Source of the DNA: Candidatus Roizmanbacteria bacterium
GTDB taxonomy: Bacteria > Patescibacteriota > Microgenomatia > UBA1406 > GWC2-37-13
Assembly (NCBI GenBank): GCA_016206365.1
Contig: JACQRR010000116.1
Span: forward strand, 1-6,745
Direction: 5' to 3'
Length of the DNA: 6,745 nt
Shown here piece by piece: positions 1-6,125 of this stretch; the stretch's first letter is position 1, and each line of letters opens with the position of its first letter. The position numbers were made by a program, and so were the translations under genes. The notes under the pieces are model-generated. The model ran no database searches, was not told the origin of the DNA, and saw nothing but the letters and a program-made list of their open reading frames with translations.

Positions 1-1063
1 CTCCAATATCTTCCTCAAGACGAAATATTTTACCGTTTGAAATCTCTATTTTATTGACTCTGGCGTCAATTTCGTTGACATATAATCCTTCATATTTTTC
101 ATTATTGGTTTTTCTAAAAAGATCGTCGTTTCCTTTAATTAATATTTCCTTATTTATAAATTCATCTTTCCCTTGCCTTACTTCAAGAATTACTTTTGCT
201 TGAGGAGATTTTCCCGCTTGAGTTCGAATTTCTGTCACCTTGAAAACAAAAGCGGAAGGGTCGGCTTCCTGTGTCCCATAAACTTCAATTTTTTTGACCA
301 GTCCTTTAATATATGCATCATAGGGAGTCAATTTATAGACTAAGTTATAGATATGTTTGTGGGTTGCGCTGTAACGAAGTCGAAACAGAGAACGAAGATC
401 ATTTATTGCTGATTTTGAAAGTTCCGACTCCATGTTTTGCGGTTCGTCCATAATTACAATAGGATTTGTTTCCGCTACCAGATCAAGTGGGCTTTCACCA
501 TTAAATCTATCAGGAGTTTGGCGCATGATATTTGAGTCTTTATTAAAAGATTGAATCGTCATTATCATTATCTGAATATTTAAAGACTGGGAAAACTCTC
601 TGACTCGCGTTAGTTTTTTAGAATCATATGCAAAGTATCCGAAATGGGTGTTGTATATTTCCTTAAAATGTTCTTTTGTCTGCTCGATTGTTTTTATCAC
701 ACCCTCTCTTATGGCAACACTGGGGACAAGAATGATAAATTTCTTGAGACCATATTTTTTATTTAATTCCAATATAGTTCGTAAATATACATAAGTTTTT
801 CCTGTTCCTGTTTCCATTTCGATAGAAAAGTCCACAGAATCTAAACTAGTAACAACTTCAACTTTATTTTGTTTTTGAATTACTTGTAGATTTTTAAGTA
901 TCCTGTCTTTATCTATTTCCAGTTCATTAGAGAAAATAGGAGTCGATTGGAGTCTAAATTCTTCTTTATTATTTATCAGATTTTTGCCTGTCTCAAAAAT
1001 ATCTATAACCGCATTTATTGCTTCAATTTGGTAATCTAAATTTTTATTAAACTTGAATTTCAT
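1..1063 (-). CDS. res: Type III restriction enzyme Res subunit (helicase/nuclease), N-terminal part, cut by window edge
   Basis: Translating the minus strand from the ATG at 1063-1061 gives 354 residues with no stop before the left edge, so the C-terminal part, including the expected nuclease domain, is missing. Visible superfamily 2 helicase motifs are Walker A ETGTGKT (about 84-90), motif Ia ILVPSVAIREG (about 110-120), the DEAD-like box MDEPQ (about 205-209), where DEPQ is typical of type III Res proteins, and motif III YSATH (about 231-235). Family members are usually 850-1000 residues. In the known system Res pairs with Mod, translocates or slides on DNA using ATP, and cuts near unmethylated sites in head-to-head orientation. 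The start lies 10 nt after the sduA stop with no convincing Shine-Dalgarno, so translation is probably coupled to the upstream genes. The call is secure; only the missing end is unknown. Confidence 0.95.
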   Translation of the reverse strand, partial: MKFKFNKNLDYQIEAINAVIDIFETGKNLINNKEEFRLQSTPIFSNELEIDKDRILKNLQVIQKQNKVEVVTSLDSVDFSIEMETGTGKTYVYLRTILELNKKYGLKKFIILVPSVAIREGVIKTIEQTKEHFKEIYNTHFGYFAYDSKKLTRVREFSQSLNIQIMIMTIQSFNKDSNIMRQTPDRFNGESPLDLVAETNPIVIMDEPQNMESELSKSAINDLRSLFRLRYSATHKHIYNLVYKLTPYDAYIKGLVKKIEVYGTQEADPSAFVFKVTEIRTQAGKSPQAKVILEVRQGKDEFINKEILIKGNDDLFRKTNNEKYEGLYVNEIDARVNKIEISNGKIFRLEEDIG

Positions 1064-1073
1064 AATATTTAGA

Positions 1074-2123
1074 TTATTCTTTAAACATATTTACTATTTC
1101 TCGACTTCTTTGAAGCAAATCTGAATAAGTTAATACTTCAAGTCCATGTAGTGCAAAATTAAGTTTTCTCAACGCTTCTTTATTGAAATCATCCCAGTCG
1201 TCTTTTTTTCCAATTAAAATAAATCCTCGAGGTTTAACAAAAGAGACATCTAATTTATAAATTCTTTTAATTTCTCTTTTTAATTCATTTTGTAATCTGT
1301 CAATCTCACCTAAATAAGTAACAACTTGGCCTACTGCTTCATTAGTCTTAGAGGACCATTTATAAGAACCTGGATGACTTGGATCTTCTACAATAACATC
1401 TTCTTCAGGGAGTTTTATTTCTAAAACGTCAATAAAATTATCTGCCGTTAGAAAAATGTAATCTGGAATACTTCCATTTATATTAATTTTAGTTTTTTCT
1501 ATAACTTTGATGTAATTTAACCCAAAAACCCAATTATTTGTATAAATCCATTCCTGCCAAGAATCTGAACCTGAATTTTCAGGATGTTTTTCATTAAGCC
1601 TTGTTTGAAATTTTAGAACAACCTTTTGTTTTTCTGACTGAATATACCCAATTGATAATCTATTAGCTAACTCTGGTTCACTCTCTTGCATTAAACTCCA
1701 AAATTCATCAGAATATCCCTTGCTTAATATTTTTTCAAAAACTTGTCTTTTAGTATCATTATCTACAACCACAACTTTATCTTTTTCCGCAACAACATAC
1801 TCTTGCACTCCATCTTTTATTCCTTGTTTTACAATTTCCTCTCTTTCTTTAATCGCTTCTACAAGTTTTTTAACAGATTCGGTTTTTAATTCTATTTCGA
1901 CTTTTGTTAAATTTTCTAAATTAATTTTTGTAAAATCTTCTTCTGTTAATTTTTCCCACGCTTCTTTTCCACCTTTTTTATAACGTATTAAATAGCCTCT
2001 TACTCCGCCTTCATGAACTTCTGGTTTAAAAATTAAAATTGTTTCCGGAGTTTTATAAATTAAGACAGCGCTAGATTCGGCAAAATTTCTGCTGAGTGTT
2101 TTTGTTTTTATTATTTTATTCAT
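1074..2123 (-). CDS. sduA: Shedu-type anti-phage nuclease (DUF4263, PD-(D/E)XK), inserted in a type III R-M operon
   Basis: The product is 349 residues from the ATG at 2123-2121. The C-terminal 160 residues look like the Shedu DUF4263 nuclease: a QEW-Y-NNWVFG segment (about 190-201) with a conserved acidic residue, SIPDYIF with PD at 220-221, LEIKLP with E235 and K237, GQVVTYL with Q266, then KPRGFILIG (298-305) and HGLEVLTYSDLL (326-337). The first ~150 residues form a separate N-terminal region (FKPEVHEGGVRGYLIRYKK at 32-50, then a charged helical stretch), probably regulatory as in characterised Shedu proteins. The start overlaps the mod stop as ATGA (2123-2120), which implies translational coupling. 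An AGGAG at 2149-2145 sits 21 nt upstream, too far to be ideal. A longer reading from a TTG at 2192 would overlap mod by 73 nt and was not chosen. Established knowledge: SduA alone gives phage defence. Inference: here it is co-expressed with Mod and Res. Confidence 0.82.
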   Translation of the reverse strand: MNKIIKTKTLSRNFAESSAVLIYKTPETILIFKPEVHEGGVRGYLIRYKKGGKEAWEKLTEEDFTKINLENLTKVEIELKTESVKKLVEAIKEREEIVKQGIKDGVQEYVVAEKDKVVVVDNDTKRQVFEKILSKGYSDEFWSLMQESEPELANRLSIGYIQSEKQKVVLKFQTRLNEKHPENSGSDSWQEWIYTNNWVFGLNYIKVIEKTKININGSIPDYIFLTADNFIDVLEIKLPEEDVIVEDPSHPGSYKWSSKTNEAVGQVVTYLGEIDRLQNELKREIKRIYKLDVSFVKPRGFILIGKKDDWDDFNKEALRKLNFALHGLEVLTYSDLLQRSREIVNMFKE

Positions 2124-3958
2124 ATAACTTTTATATTTATATTTCTCCTGATATTTATTTTTGTAGTATCGTCTAGGGCGGAGTCGAGACAAACAAAAGT
2201 ATCTTCTTCAGAAAGATTAAGAGATTGCACTCGCTCTCTAGTTATTTTTTTCTCAAAAGTCACTAATAGTTTTCTTCCTCCATCGGTCACTTGCCAATAT
2301 TTAAAATTACCATTCTTTTCTTGACTCACTTTAGAGTTAAGATCGTATCCTTCCTTAAGCAGTATTTCGTAAGCGACTGATTTTTCATCGTATCCATCGG
2401 ATAATGGTTTTTCCAAAAACAGTTTCATCTGTTTTTTAAGTTTTTTCGGGTCATCTTTATCGGTAAGTATATTCCATTGACGATAATTAGATTTTGACAG
2501 AGCAAAAGATTTGAATCCCGTATCACCTTTATTAATCTTTCTTCCTGCCCGTCTAATTCTTTCTCTAGCAATTTCGGCAATTGTTTTATAGCCTGCTTTA
2601 TACGCTTCGCTTCCATCACTAGTCGCTTCCGGCAACTGTACCATAATCCACTTTCTATTTTCTTCATCTTCGGCGTTTAAGTCCATTACAGCGTGAGCCG
2701 TCGTTCCCGAACCGGCAAAGAAATCTAAAATAGTATCGCTACCCGAAGTTGAACTATATAATAATTTTTTTGTAAATAGGGAAGGTTTGGGGAAAGGAAA
2801 AATTTGAGCATTCCCGAAAAGTTTTATTATTTCATTAGTCCCATGCTGGGTAAAAACATCGTCAATAATTGATTGCATCTTACCTCGTCTTATCTCACCT
2901 TTTTTATTTTTTAAATATTGCTTTGTATGTACTATCCATTTACTTCCAACTTTAATAAAATATAGCTCATTATTTCCCAACGCTTCTTCCACTTTTTCTT
3001 TTGACCATAACCATTGTCTTTTTGGCATAACTTTAGTGCCGTCTGGTGCTATAATTGGGAAAATCAGATTTGGTCTATCTCCCATAGTTTTAGTCGCTTC
3101 AAGAGGATGAGTTCTAAAAGGGCCTCTCATATCAATGTGTTCATCCTTCATAACGTAATATTTGTTAATTGACGATTCTTCTAGTGGAATAGTTATCTCC
3201 ATAATAGATTCTATATTTTTGGAGTAAATTAAAACATACTCATGCAAGCTGACAAAAAATTTCTCCTTTGCGCCACCGCCATATCTTTTCTTCCAAATAA
3301 TAGACTCGATAAAATTTTCCTCTCCAAAAATTTCATCCATAATTAGCCTCAAGTTTGCAACTTCGTTGTCATCTATGGAGATGAAGATGACTCCGTTTTC
3401 TTTGAGGAGGTTGCGAGCAAGAAAAAGCCGAGAATACATCATTGTGAGCCAATCGCTGTGGTAACGCCCTGCGGATTCGGGGTTACTAGTCATCTTTATA
3501 CCGTTTTTGCTTTGTCCGGTTTTTTCGTAATAATCCGGGATGTTTTCGACGTAATCGTCTTTATAAATAAAATCTTTTCCTGTATTGTAGGGCGGATCAA
3601 TATAGATCATTTTAATTTTTTCTCGGTAGTGTTTCTGAAGCAGTTTTAAGACTTCAAGATTTTCTCCTTCAATAAAAATATTTTCTGTCTTTTCCCAATC
3701 TTTACTTTCATTTTTCTGCGGAGTGAGAGTTCCTATCGAAGGGGTTCTTATAAGTTTAAAAGCGTTGCTTTTCCCCGCCCAATTAAGTCCGTATTTTTCT
3801 TCCCCAGCGATTACCTCCTCATCCTCAAAAAATTTCTTCACAGCATCAAAATCTATTTTATTTTCTTTCACGAATTGGGGGAAAACTCGGCGTAGATTAT
3901 CTACATTTCTATAGTTTATATTCTCGGATGCAGTATTTACTTTTGTTAATTTCCTCAT
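2120..3958 (-). CDS. mod: Type III DNA methyltransferase Mod subunit (adenine-N6, beta class)
   Basis: The complete 612-residue protein is close to the usual Mod length (about 600-650). Catalytic motif IV DPPYNTG is at 121-127 and the AdoMet-binding motif I FFAGSGTT at 413-420. The order IV before I is the beta-class arrangement of type III and related adenine methyltransferases. HSDWLTMMYSRLFLARNLL (167-185) and KPSLFTKKLL (391-400) are further family signatures, and the variable stretch between about 215 and 390 should hold the target recognition domain. The C-terminus (FVCLDSALDDTTKINI) is that of an intact family member. The protein transfers methyl from S-adenosylmethionine to adenine in a short asymmetric site and gives Res its specificity. 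The first codon is fixed by an in-frame TGA immediately upstream of ATG 3958. A good AAAGGAG lies 21 nt upstream (3986-3980), but a -10-like element ends 6 nt before the ATG, so a leaderless message is possible. No simple repeat tracts suggesting phase variation were seen. Confidence 0.96.
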   Translation of the reverse strand: MRKLTKVNTASENINYRNVDNLRRVFPQFVKENKIDFDAVKKFFEDEEVIAGEEKYGLNWAGKSNAFKLIRTPSIGTLTPQKNESKDWEKTENIFIEGENLEVLKLLQKHYREKIKMIYIDPPYNTGKDFIYKDDYVENIPDYYEKTGQSKNGIKMTSNPESAGRYHSDWLTMMYSRLFLARNLLKENGVIFISIDDNEVANLRLIMDEIFGEENFIESIIWKKRYGGGAKEKFFVSLHEYVLIYSKNIESIMEITIPLEESSINKYYVMKDEHIDMRGPFRTHPLEATKTMGDRPNLIFPIIAPDGTKVMPKRQWLWSKEKVEEALGNNELYFIKVGSKWIVHTKQYLKNKKGEIRRGKMQSIIDDVFTQHGTNEIIKLFGNAQIFPFPKPSLFTKKLLYSSTSGSDTILDFFAGSGTTAHAVMDLNAEDEENRKWIMVQLPEATSDGSEAYKAGYKTIAEIARERIRRAGRKINKGDTGFKSFALSKSNYRQWNILTDKDDPKKLKKQMKLFLEKPLSDGYDEKSVAYEILLKEGYDLNSKVSQEKNGNFKYWQVTDGGRKLLVTFEKKITRERVQSLNLSEEDTFVCLDSALDDTTKINIRRNINIKVI

Positions 3959-3964
3959 TCATGT

Positions 3965-3973
3965 ATTTTATCA
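3965..3973 (-). promoter_or_regulatory. Extended -10 element directly upstream of mod
   Basis: The minus strand reads TGATAAAAT (3973-3965), then six bases (ACATGA), then the mod ATG at 3958. This matches an extended -10 (TGN + TAAAAT) placed so that transcription would begin at or next to the start codon. The -35 position is weak (GCAACA with a 17-nt spacer). An alternative promoter further upstream (TTTAAT at 4047-4042, 17 nt, TATTAT at 4024-4019) would instead make a message carrying AAAGGAG, but 21 nt from the start. Start-site mapping would decide between them. Confidence 0.5.
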
Positions 3974-4014
3974 CTTTTTCTCCTTTCTGTTGCTAAAAAG
4001 TTTACTCTCAAAGT

Positions 4015-4023
4015 TGCTATAAT
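4015..4023 (+). promoter_or_regulatory. Extended -10 promoter for the structured RNA / HTH gene
   Basis: TGCTATAAT is a perfect extended -10 (TGN followed by consensus TATAAT at 4018-4023). No good -35 hexamer is present at 16-18 nt, which is acceptable for an extended -10 promoter. Transcription would start near 4030 and run through the structured RNA into the HTH gene. The reverse complement of the same bases gives TATTAT (4024-4019), a possible overlapping divergent -10 facing mod. Confidence 0.6.
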
Positions 4024-4047
4024 ATCTTTACAATTCGTTTGATTAAA

Positions 4048-4186
4048 CTCTAATTTTTTTAGAGCATGGTGAGAAAAACCTACAGAAGCGACGAGAGCTC
4101 CTCGTTAAGCGACCTTCTGTAGGTCATAGTCCGAAAGGGTTATGGGCAATCTCGAAAGAGAAAGTCAGCTTGCGGGGAGCTTTTTT
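4048..4186 (+). ncRNA. Structured RNA or cis-regulatory leader of unrecognised class
   Basis: Elements in order: a small hairpin CTCTAA-T5-TTAGAG (4048-4064); an 11-bp perfect stem ACCTACAGAAG / CTTCTGTAGGT (4078-4088 with 4114-4124) containing an inner hairpin ACGAG / CTCGT (4091-4095 with 4101-4105) with loop AGCTC; an 8-bp hairpin CATAGTCC-GAAA-GGGTTATG (4125-4144, two G-U pairs); a 4-bp hairpin TCTC-GAAA-GAGA (4150-4161); then AGCT-TGCGGGG-AGCT followed by T6 (4181-4186). The loop AGCTC (4096-4100) is complementary to GAGCT (4177-4181), and C4101/G4176 could extend this, so a pseudoknot competing with the terminal hairpin is possible. A good promoter lies upstream and a small HTH gene directly downstream. 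It does not match my memory of RNase P, tmRNA, SRP, HDV-like, hammerhead or common riboswitch cores. Whether it acts in cis or as a free RNA is unknown. Confidence 0.6.
4167..4186 (+). terminator. Weak terminator-like hairpin with T6 tract
   Basis: AGCT (4167-4170) can pair with AGCT (4178-4181) around a TGCGGGG loop, directly followed by a run of T to 4186. A stem of only 4 bp is weak for an intrinsic terminator. It may be stabilised by AAAG (4161-4164) pairing with the T run, or may terminate only conditionally, because GGAGCT (4176-4181) can also pair with the upstream loop AGCTCC (4096-4101). Confidence 0.35.
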
Positions 4187-4199
4187 CGTTGTTCAAAAT

Positions 4200-4391
4200 A
4201 TGCCTAAAAATCTTTCTCGTTATTATCATGCATGGCAACTACGTCAAAAGGGAAAAACCTTCAAACAAATTGGAGAAATTATGGGAATACACAAAAGCAG
4301 GGCTAATTTTTTAGTCCACTTCATTGACTATAAAATCAAATATAAAAAACCTCTGCCACATATACTCAAAGAACTAATAAAAAAATATTAA
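4200..4391 (+). CDS. Small helix-turn-helix protein, possible regulator
   Basis: The 63-residue basic protein begins with ATG at 4200. Residues about 11-46 (from AWQLRQKGKTFKQIGEIMG through IHKSRANFLVHFIDYKIK) look like a helix-turn-helix of the sigma-70 region 4 / resolvase kind: an R-x-K-G-K-T-F-x-Q-I-G turn entry, then MGIHKSRANFLV as a putative recognition helix. There is no other domain. A longer reading from TTG at 4170 would translate through the T tract of the RNA hairpin and was rejected. The only purine-rich ribosome-site candidate, GGGGAG (4174-4179), is 20 nt upstream and lies in bases that can pair within the RNA leader. The gene is divergent from the R-M/Shedu operon, so it may regulate it as small controller proteins do in some R-M systems, but that is inference. 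Its stop overlaps the stop of the convergent gene. It could also be a phage or mobile-element remnant. Confidence 0.6.
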   Translation: MPKNLSRYYHAWQLRQKGKTFKQIGEIMGIHKSRANFLVHFIDYKIKYKKPLPHILKELIKKY

Positions 4392-5323
4392 GCTCTCCGA
4401 AACGCTGATATGGAACAACGCGGTCCTCCGCCTCCATCGAGAAAATTTGCGGGAGTTTCAATAATGTTTATTGACGGATGTGCAAATTGTGAAAGTATGC
4501 GATGGGTTGTTGGAGCATCTAGTCTGTTTGGTATCACAAGAACTTTCCCTTGTCTTAAGTCTGCAATATTGCATCCTCCTCTCAAAGCTTCCGAATCTGG
4601 TATTTGATGAGTAGAAAATTTTCTTGGAGTTCTGCCTACAAAAGATGAAGCGACTATCGCATGTGGTTTATTGTCTTTTCCTTGAAAAAGTGATAGAAGA
4701 AAATCGAGATCTTCGTCATTTACTGTTGTTTTACCTGGAAGTTTAAATCCACGAGTCCTCACCGGCACTAGTTGCCACCCATTTTTCTTCATCATCCCTA
4801 GGACTTGTTTTATCTCTGCTTCATCTCTCTTTCTCATTCTTTTCAAAAAATCGTTTGAGTATTTAGGATTTGGTCCAATCATCTGATCTTCTGCATAAAC
4901 AAAAAGTTTTGATGGATCAAAGTGTACGTAATTTCCTCCCGTGAATTCAGTGGGTACTCTTACAGAATGACTTCGAATAGACTCGAGCTCTGATTGAGGT
5001 AATAAATTTCTAGCATATTGTAGAATTTCTTCTAATTCGCTGCCGCCACTTTCAAATAACCATTGTCCTACTTCACGAAAAGAATCAGTCGGATACCAAC
5101 GATCATAACGTGATTCTTCCCTTGGAAGAAGGATGGAAATAAATCCCCTTTGACTCAATATACTTGCTAATCCTTGGATCTCTGATTCAGAGACAGCTTC
5201 TGGGGGTCTAATAACTACAACATCTGTTGCTGAAGGATAATTTTTTCGTTCACCAGTAACTCTAAACGGAAGAGAAGAAAAATCATCTGATTCATCTACG
5301 TCTTTAAACTCTTCTTCAAGCAT
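4388..5323 (-). CDS. Probable pentein-fold protein (amidinotransferase / arginine deiminase-like superfamily), possibly inactive
   Basis: The 311-residue protein starts at ATG 5323-5321. It resembles guanidine-modifying penteins in layout: an N-terminal strand TDVVVIRPPE (33-42), RWYPTDSF (75-82) where the family often has W-x-R-D, EFTGGNYVHF (126-135) like the family E-G-G-D/N element, and a C-terminal LDGGGGPRCSISAF (295-308), whose Cys303 sits where arginine deiminases and dimethylargininases carry the nucleophile. The usual His-x-Asp motif appears as D205-L-D207 in NDEDLDFLLSLF, so the catalytic histidine seems to be missing. The family hydrolyses or transfers the guanidino group of arginine derivatives; the substrate here is unknown. 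No signal peptide or membrane segment is seen. It has its own -10-like element 6 nt before the ATG and no Shine-Dalgarno. Its 3' end overlaps the HTH gene by four bases, convergently. The superfamily call rests on motifs alone. Confidence 0.65.
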   Translation of the reverse strand: MLEEEFKDVDESDDFSSLPFRVTGERKNYPSATDVVVIRPPEAVSESEIQGLASILSQRGFISILLPREESRYDRWYPTDSFREVGQWLFESGGSELEEILQYARNLLPQSELESIRSHSVRVPTEFTGGNYVHFDPSKLFVYAEDQMIGPNPKYSNDFLKRMRKRDEAEIKQVLGMMKKNGWQLVPVRTRGFKLPGKTTVNDEDLDFLLSLFQGKDNKPHAIVASSFVGRTPRKFSTHQIPDSEALRGGCNIADLRQGKVLVIPNRLDAPTTHRILSQFAHPSINIIETPANFLDGGGGPRCSISAFRRA

Positions 5324-5329
5324 TCAACA

Positions 5330-5335
5330 ATTTTA
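5330..5335 (-). promoter_or_regulatory. -10-like element 6 nt upstream of the pentein gene
   Basis: The minus strand reads TTG-TAAAAT (TAAAAT at 5335-5330), then TGTTGA, then ATG at 5323. The spacing matches that upstream of mod and would place the transcript start at the start codon (leaderless). No good -35 is visible, and no Shine-Dalgarno lies between the box and the ATG. Confidence 0.45.
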
Positions 5336-5395
5336 CAAAAACAGCTGGAGAAAATCATAACCATATTGATTAAAAACTTAGGAATAGGTTTCGTT

Positions 5396-6118
5396 TTATT
5401 TCAGTCTTGTAAGGGCTTGCTGAACTTGAGGTTCGGGAGTGATAATCATTCTTCTCGGACTCAACACTCCCTCAACTTCATGAAGTTGATTCAATGTGAG
5501 AGGACGCATTGTAATAGGTTCAACTTGAGAATGTAACGGATTCTTGTCTTTCAATTGGTTGTTAAATTCGCGCGTTAAATCTGGTACATCTTCGTGAACG
5601 ATATGAAGAACGTCCATATCGCTTTTAGAATCAAAGGATCCAAATGCCCAACTTCCATCTATTACGATACCTCGAACACTCGTATTGAGAGGAATACCAG
5701 TTGCTTTTTTCATCACACGCTGACGAACTCTTCCCTTAGTTATGAGTGCTAAAGCCTCCCGTTGTATATCTTGCATCATTCTTGGTCTTTCTTTAATAAG
5801 TCTAAGGTCTCGATCTGGTATTGCTCCCTCTTTCAACCATTTATCGGCATTTTTTCTATGTTTCTCTAAAACGTTAAGAATGTCAACTCCTTTCAATCCC
5901 ATTTTCTTTGGGTCAAGTGCATACATCTGAACGAGTCTATCAAGTGTAACCTTCTCAAATGTTGCTAATCCTTCTGTTCCATAAGTATTTTTGAAAGCAG
6001 TTTTTAACATTACGAGAAGGTCTTGAGGCGAAGGTCGAGCTCCTTCAATTATCAAATCTTCTATCTCAGAAGCGGTAAGATTAGGATCAAACTTCATTAA
6101 ATCTCCAAACTCATCCAT
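5396..6118 (-). CDS. Protein with polymerase-beta-type nucleotidyltransferase domain, function unknown
   Basis: The product is 240 residues from ATG 6118-6116, or 242 from a GTG at 6124. Residue numbers here follow the ATG start. The C-terminal part has the minimal nucleotidyltransferase signature: GSWAFGSFDSKSDMDVLHI (155-173), that is G-S followed about ten residues later by D-x-D (D167, D169), the metal-binding pair of the Pol-beta superfamily, preceded by a hydrophobic strand RGIVID. The N-terminal ~130 residues are predicted helical and charged (for example DILNVLEKHRKNADKWLKEG) and match nothing I recognise. Such domains transfer a nucleotide to a small molecule, protein or RNA; the substrate is not evident. 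No HEPN partner is adjacent, so the MntA/HepT-type toxin-antitoxin pairing is not supported. The ATG is preferred because a TGATACAAT extended -10 ends 7 nt upstream of it, which would leave the GTG at or before the transcript start. Confidence 0.7.
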   Translation of the reverse strand: MDEFGDLMKFDPNLTASEIEDLIIEGARPSPQDLLVMLKTAFKNTYGTEGLATFEKVTLDRLVQMYALDPKKMGLKGVDILNVLEKHRKNADKWLKEGAIPDRDLRLIKERPRMMQDIQREALALITKGRVRQRVMKKATGIPLNTSVRGIVIDGSWAFGSFDSKSDMDVLHIVHEDVPDLTREFNNQLKDKNPLHSQVEPITMRPLTLNQLHEVEGVLSPRRMIITPEPQVQQALTRLK

Positions 6119-6125
6119 GATCACG

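Noticed and set aside
1720..1983. Plus-strand open frames opposite the defence operon (also 3458-3649 and 3723-3914)
   Set aside because: They are antisense shadows of well-supported genes, with biased low-complexity translations.
2120..2122. UGA recoded as glycine (as in some Patescibacteria)
   Set aside because: The mod TGA sits at the expected protein end in an ATGA overlap and a TAA follows two codons later; no internal TGA is needed in any gene. The window cannot exclude it but gives no support.
2121..2192. N-terminal extension of the Shedu gene from a TTG at 2192-2190
   Set aside because: It lies wholly inside mod, adds a low-complexity basic stretch, has no ribosome site, and the ATG overlapping the mod stop as ATGA is a standard coupled start.
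2425..2667. Minus-strand 80-codon frame inside mod
   Set aside because: It is an out-of-frame reading of an intact mod gene whose own motifs cover the region.
2120..3958. Phase-variable mod through simple sequence repeats
   Set aside because: No tetranucleotide or long homopolymer tract was found in mod or its upstream region.
4061..4186. HDV-like ribozyme, RNase P RNA or hammerhead
   Set aside because: CATGG and GGGCAA fragments recall HDV, but the P1/P2 pairing and core order do not fit; RNase P and hammerhead core motifs are absent.
4170..4199. N-terminal extension of the HTH protein from TTG at 4170
   Set aside because: It would translate the terminal hairpin and T6 tract of the structured RNA and adds ten residues of no recognisable character.
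4048..4391. Type III toxin-antitoxin locus (RNA antitoxin plus toxin)
   Set aside because: The promoter-RNA-terminator-ORF order is similar, but the RNA has no tandem repeats and the protein is a 63-residue HTH, not a ToxN-like nuclease.
4410..4607. Plus-strand frames opposite the pentein and nucleotidyltransferase genes (also 5742-5930)
   Set aside because: They are antisense to genes carrying recognisable motifs and show no support of their own.
5336..5395. Terminator after the nucleotidyltransferase gene
   Set aside because: AACCTA / TAAGTT pairs imperfectly and the stem is too weak to call despite a nearby T run.
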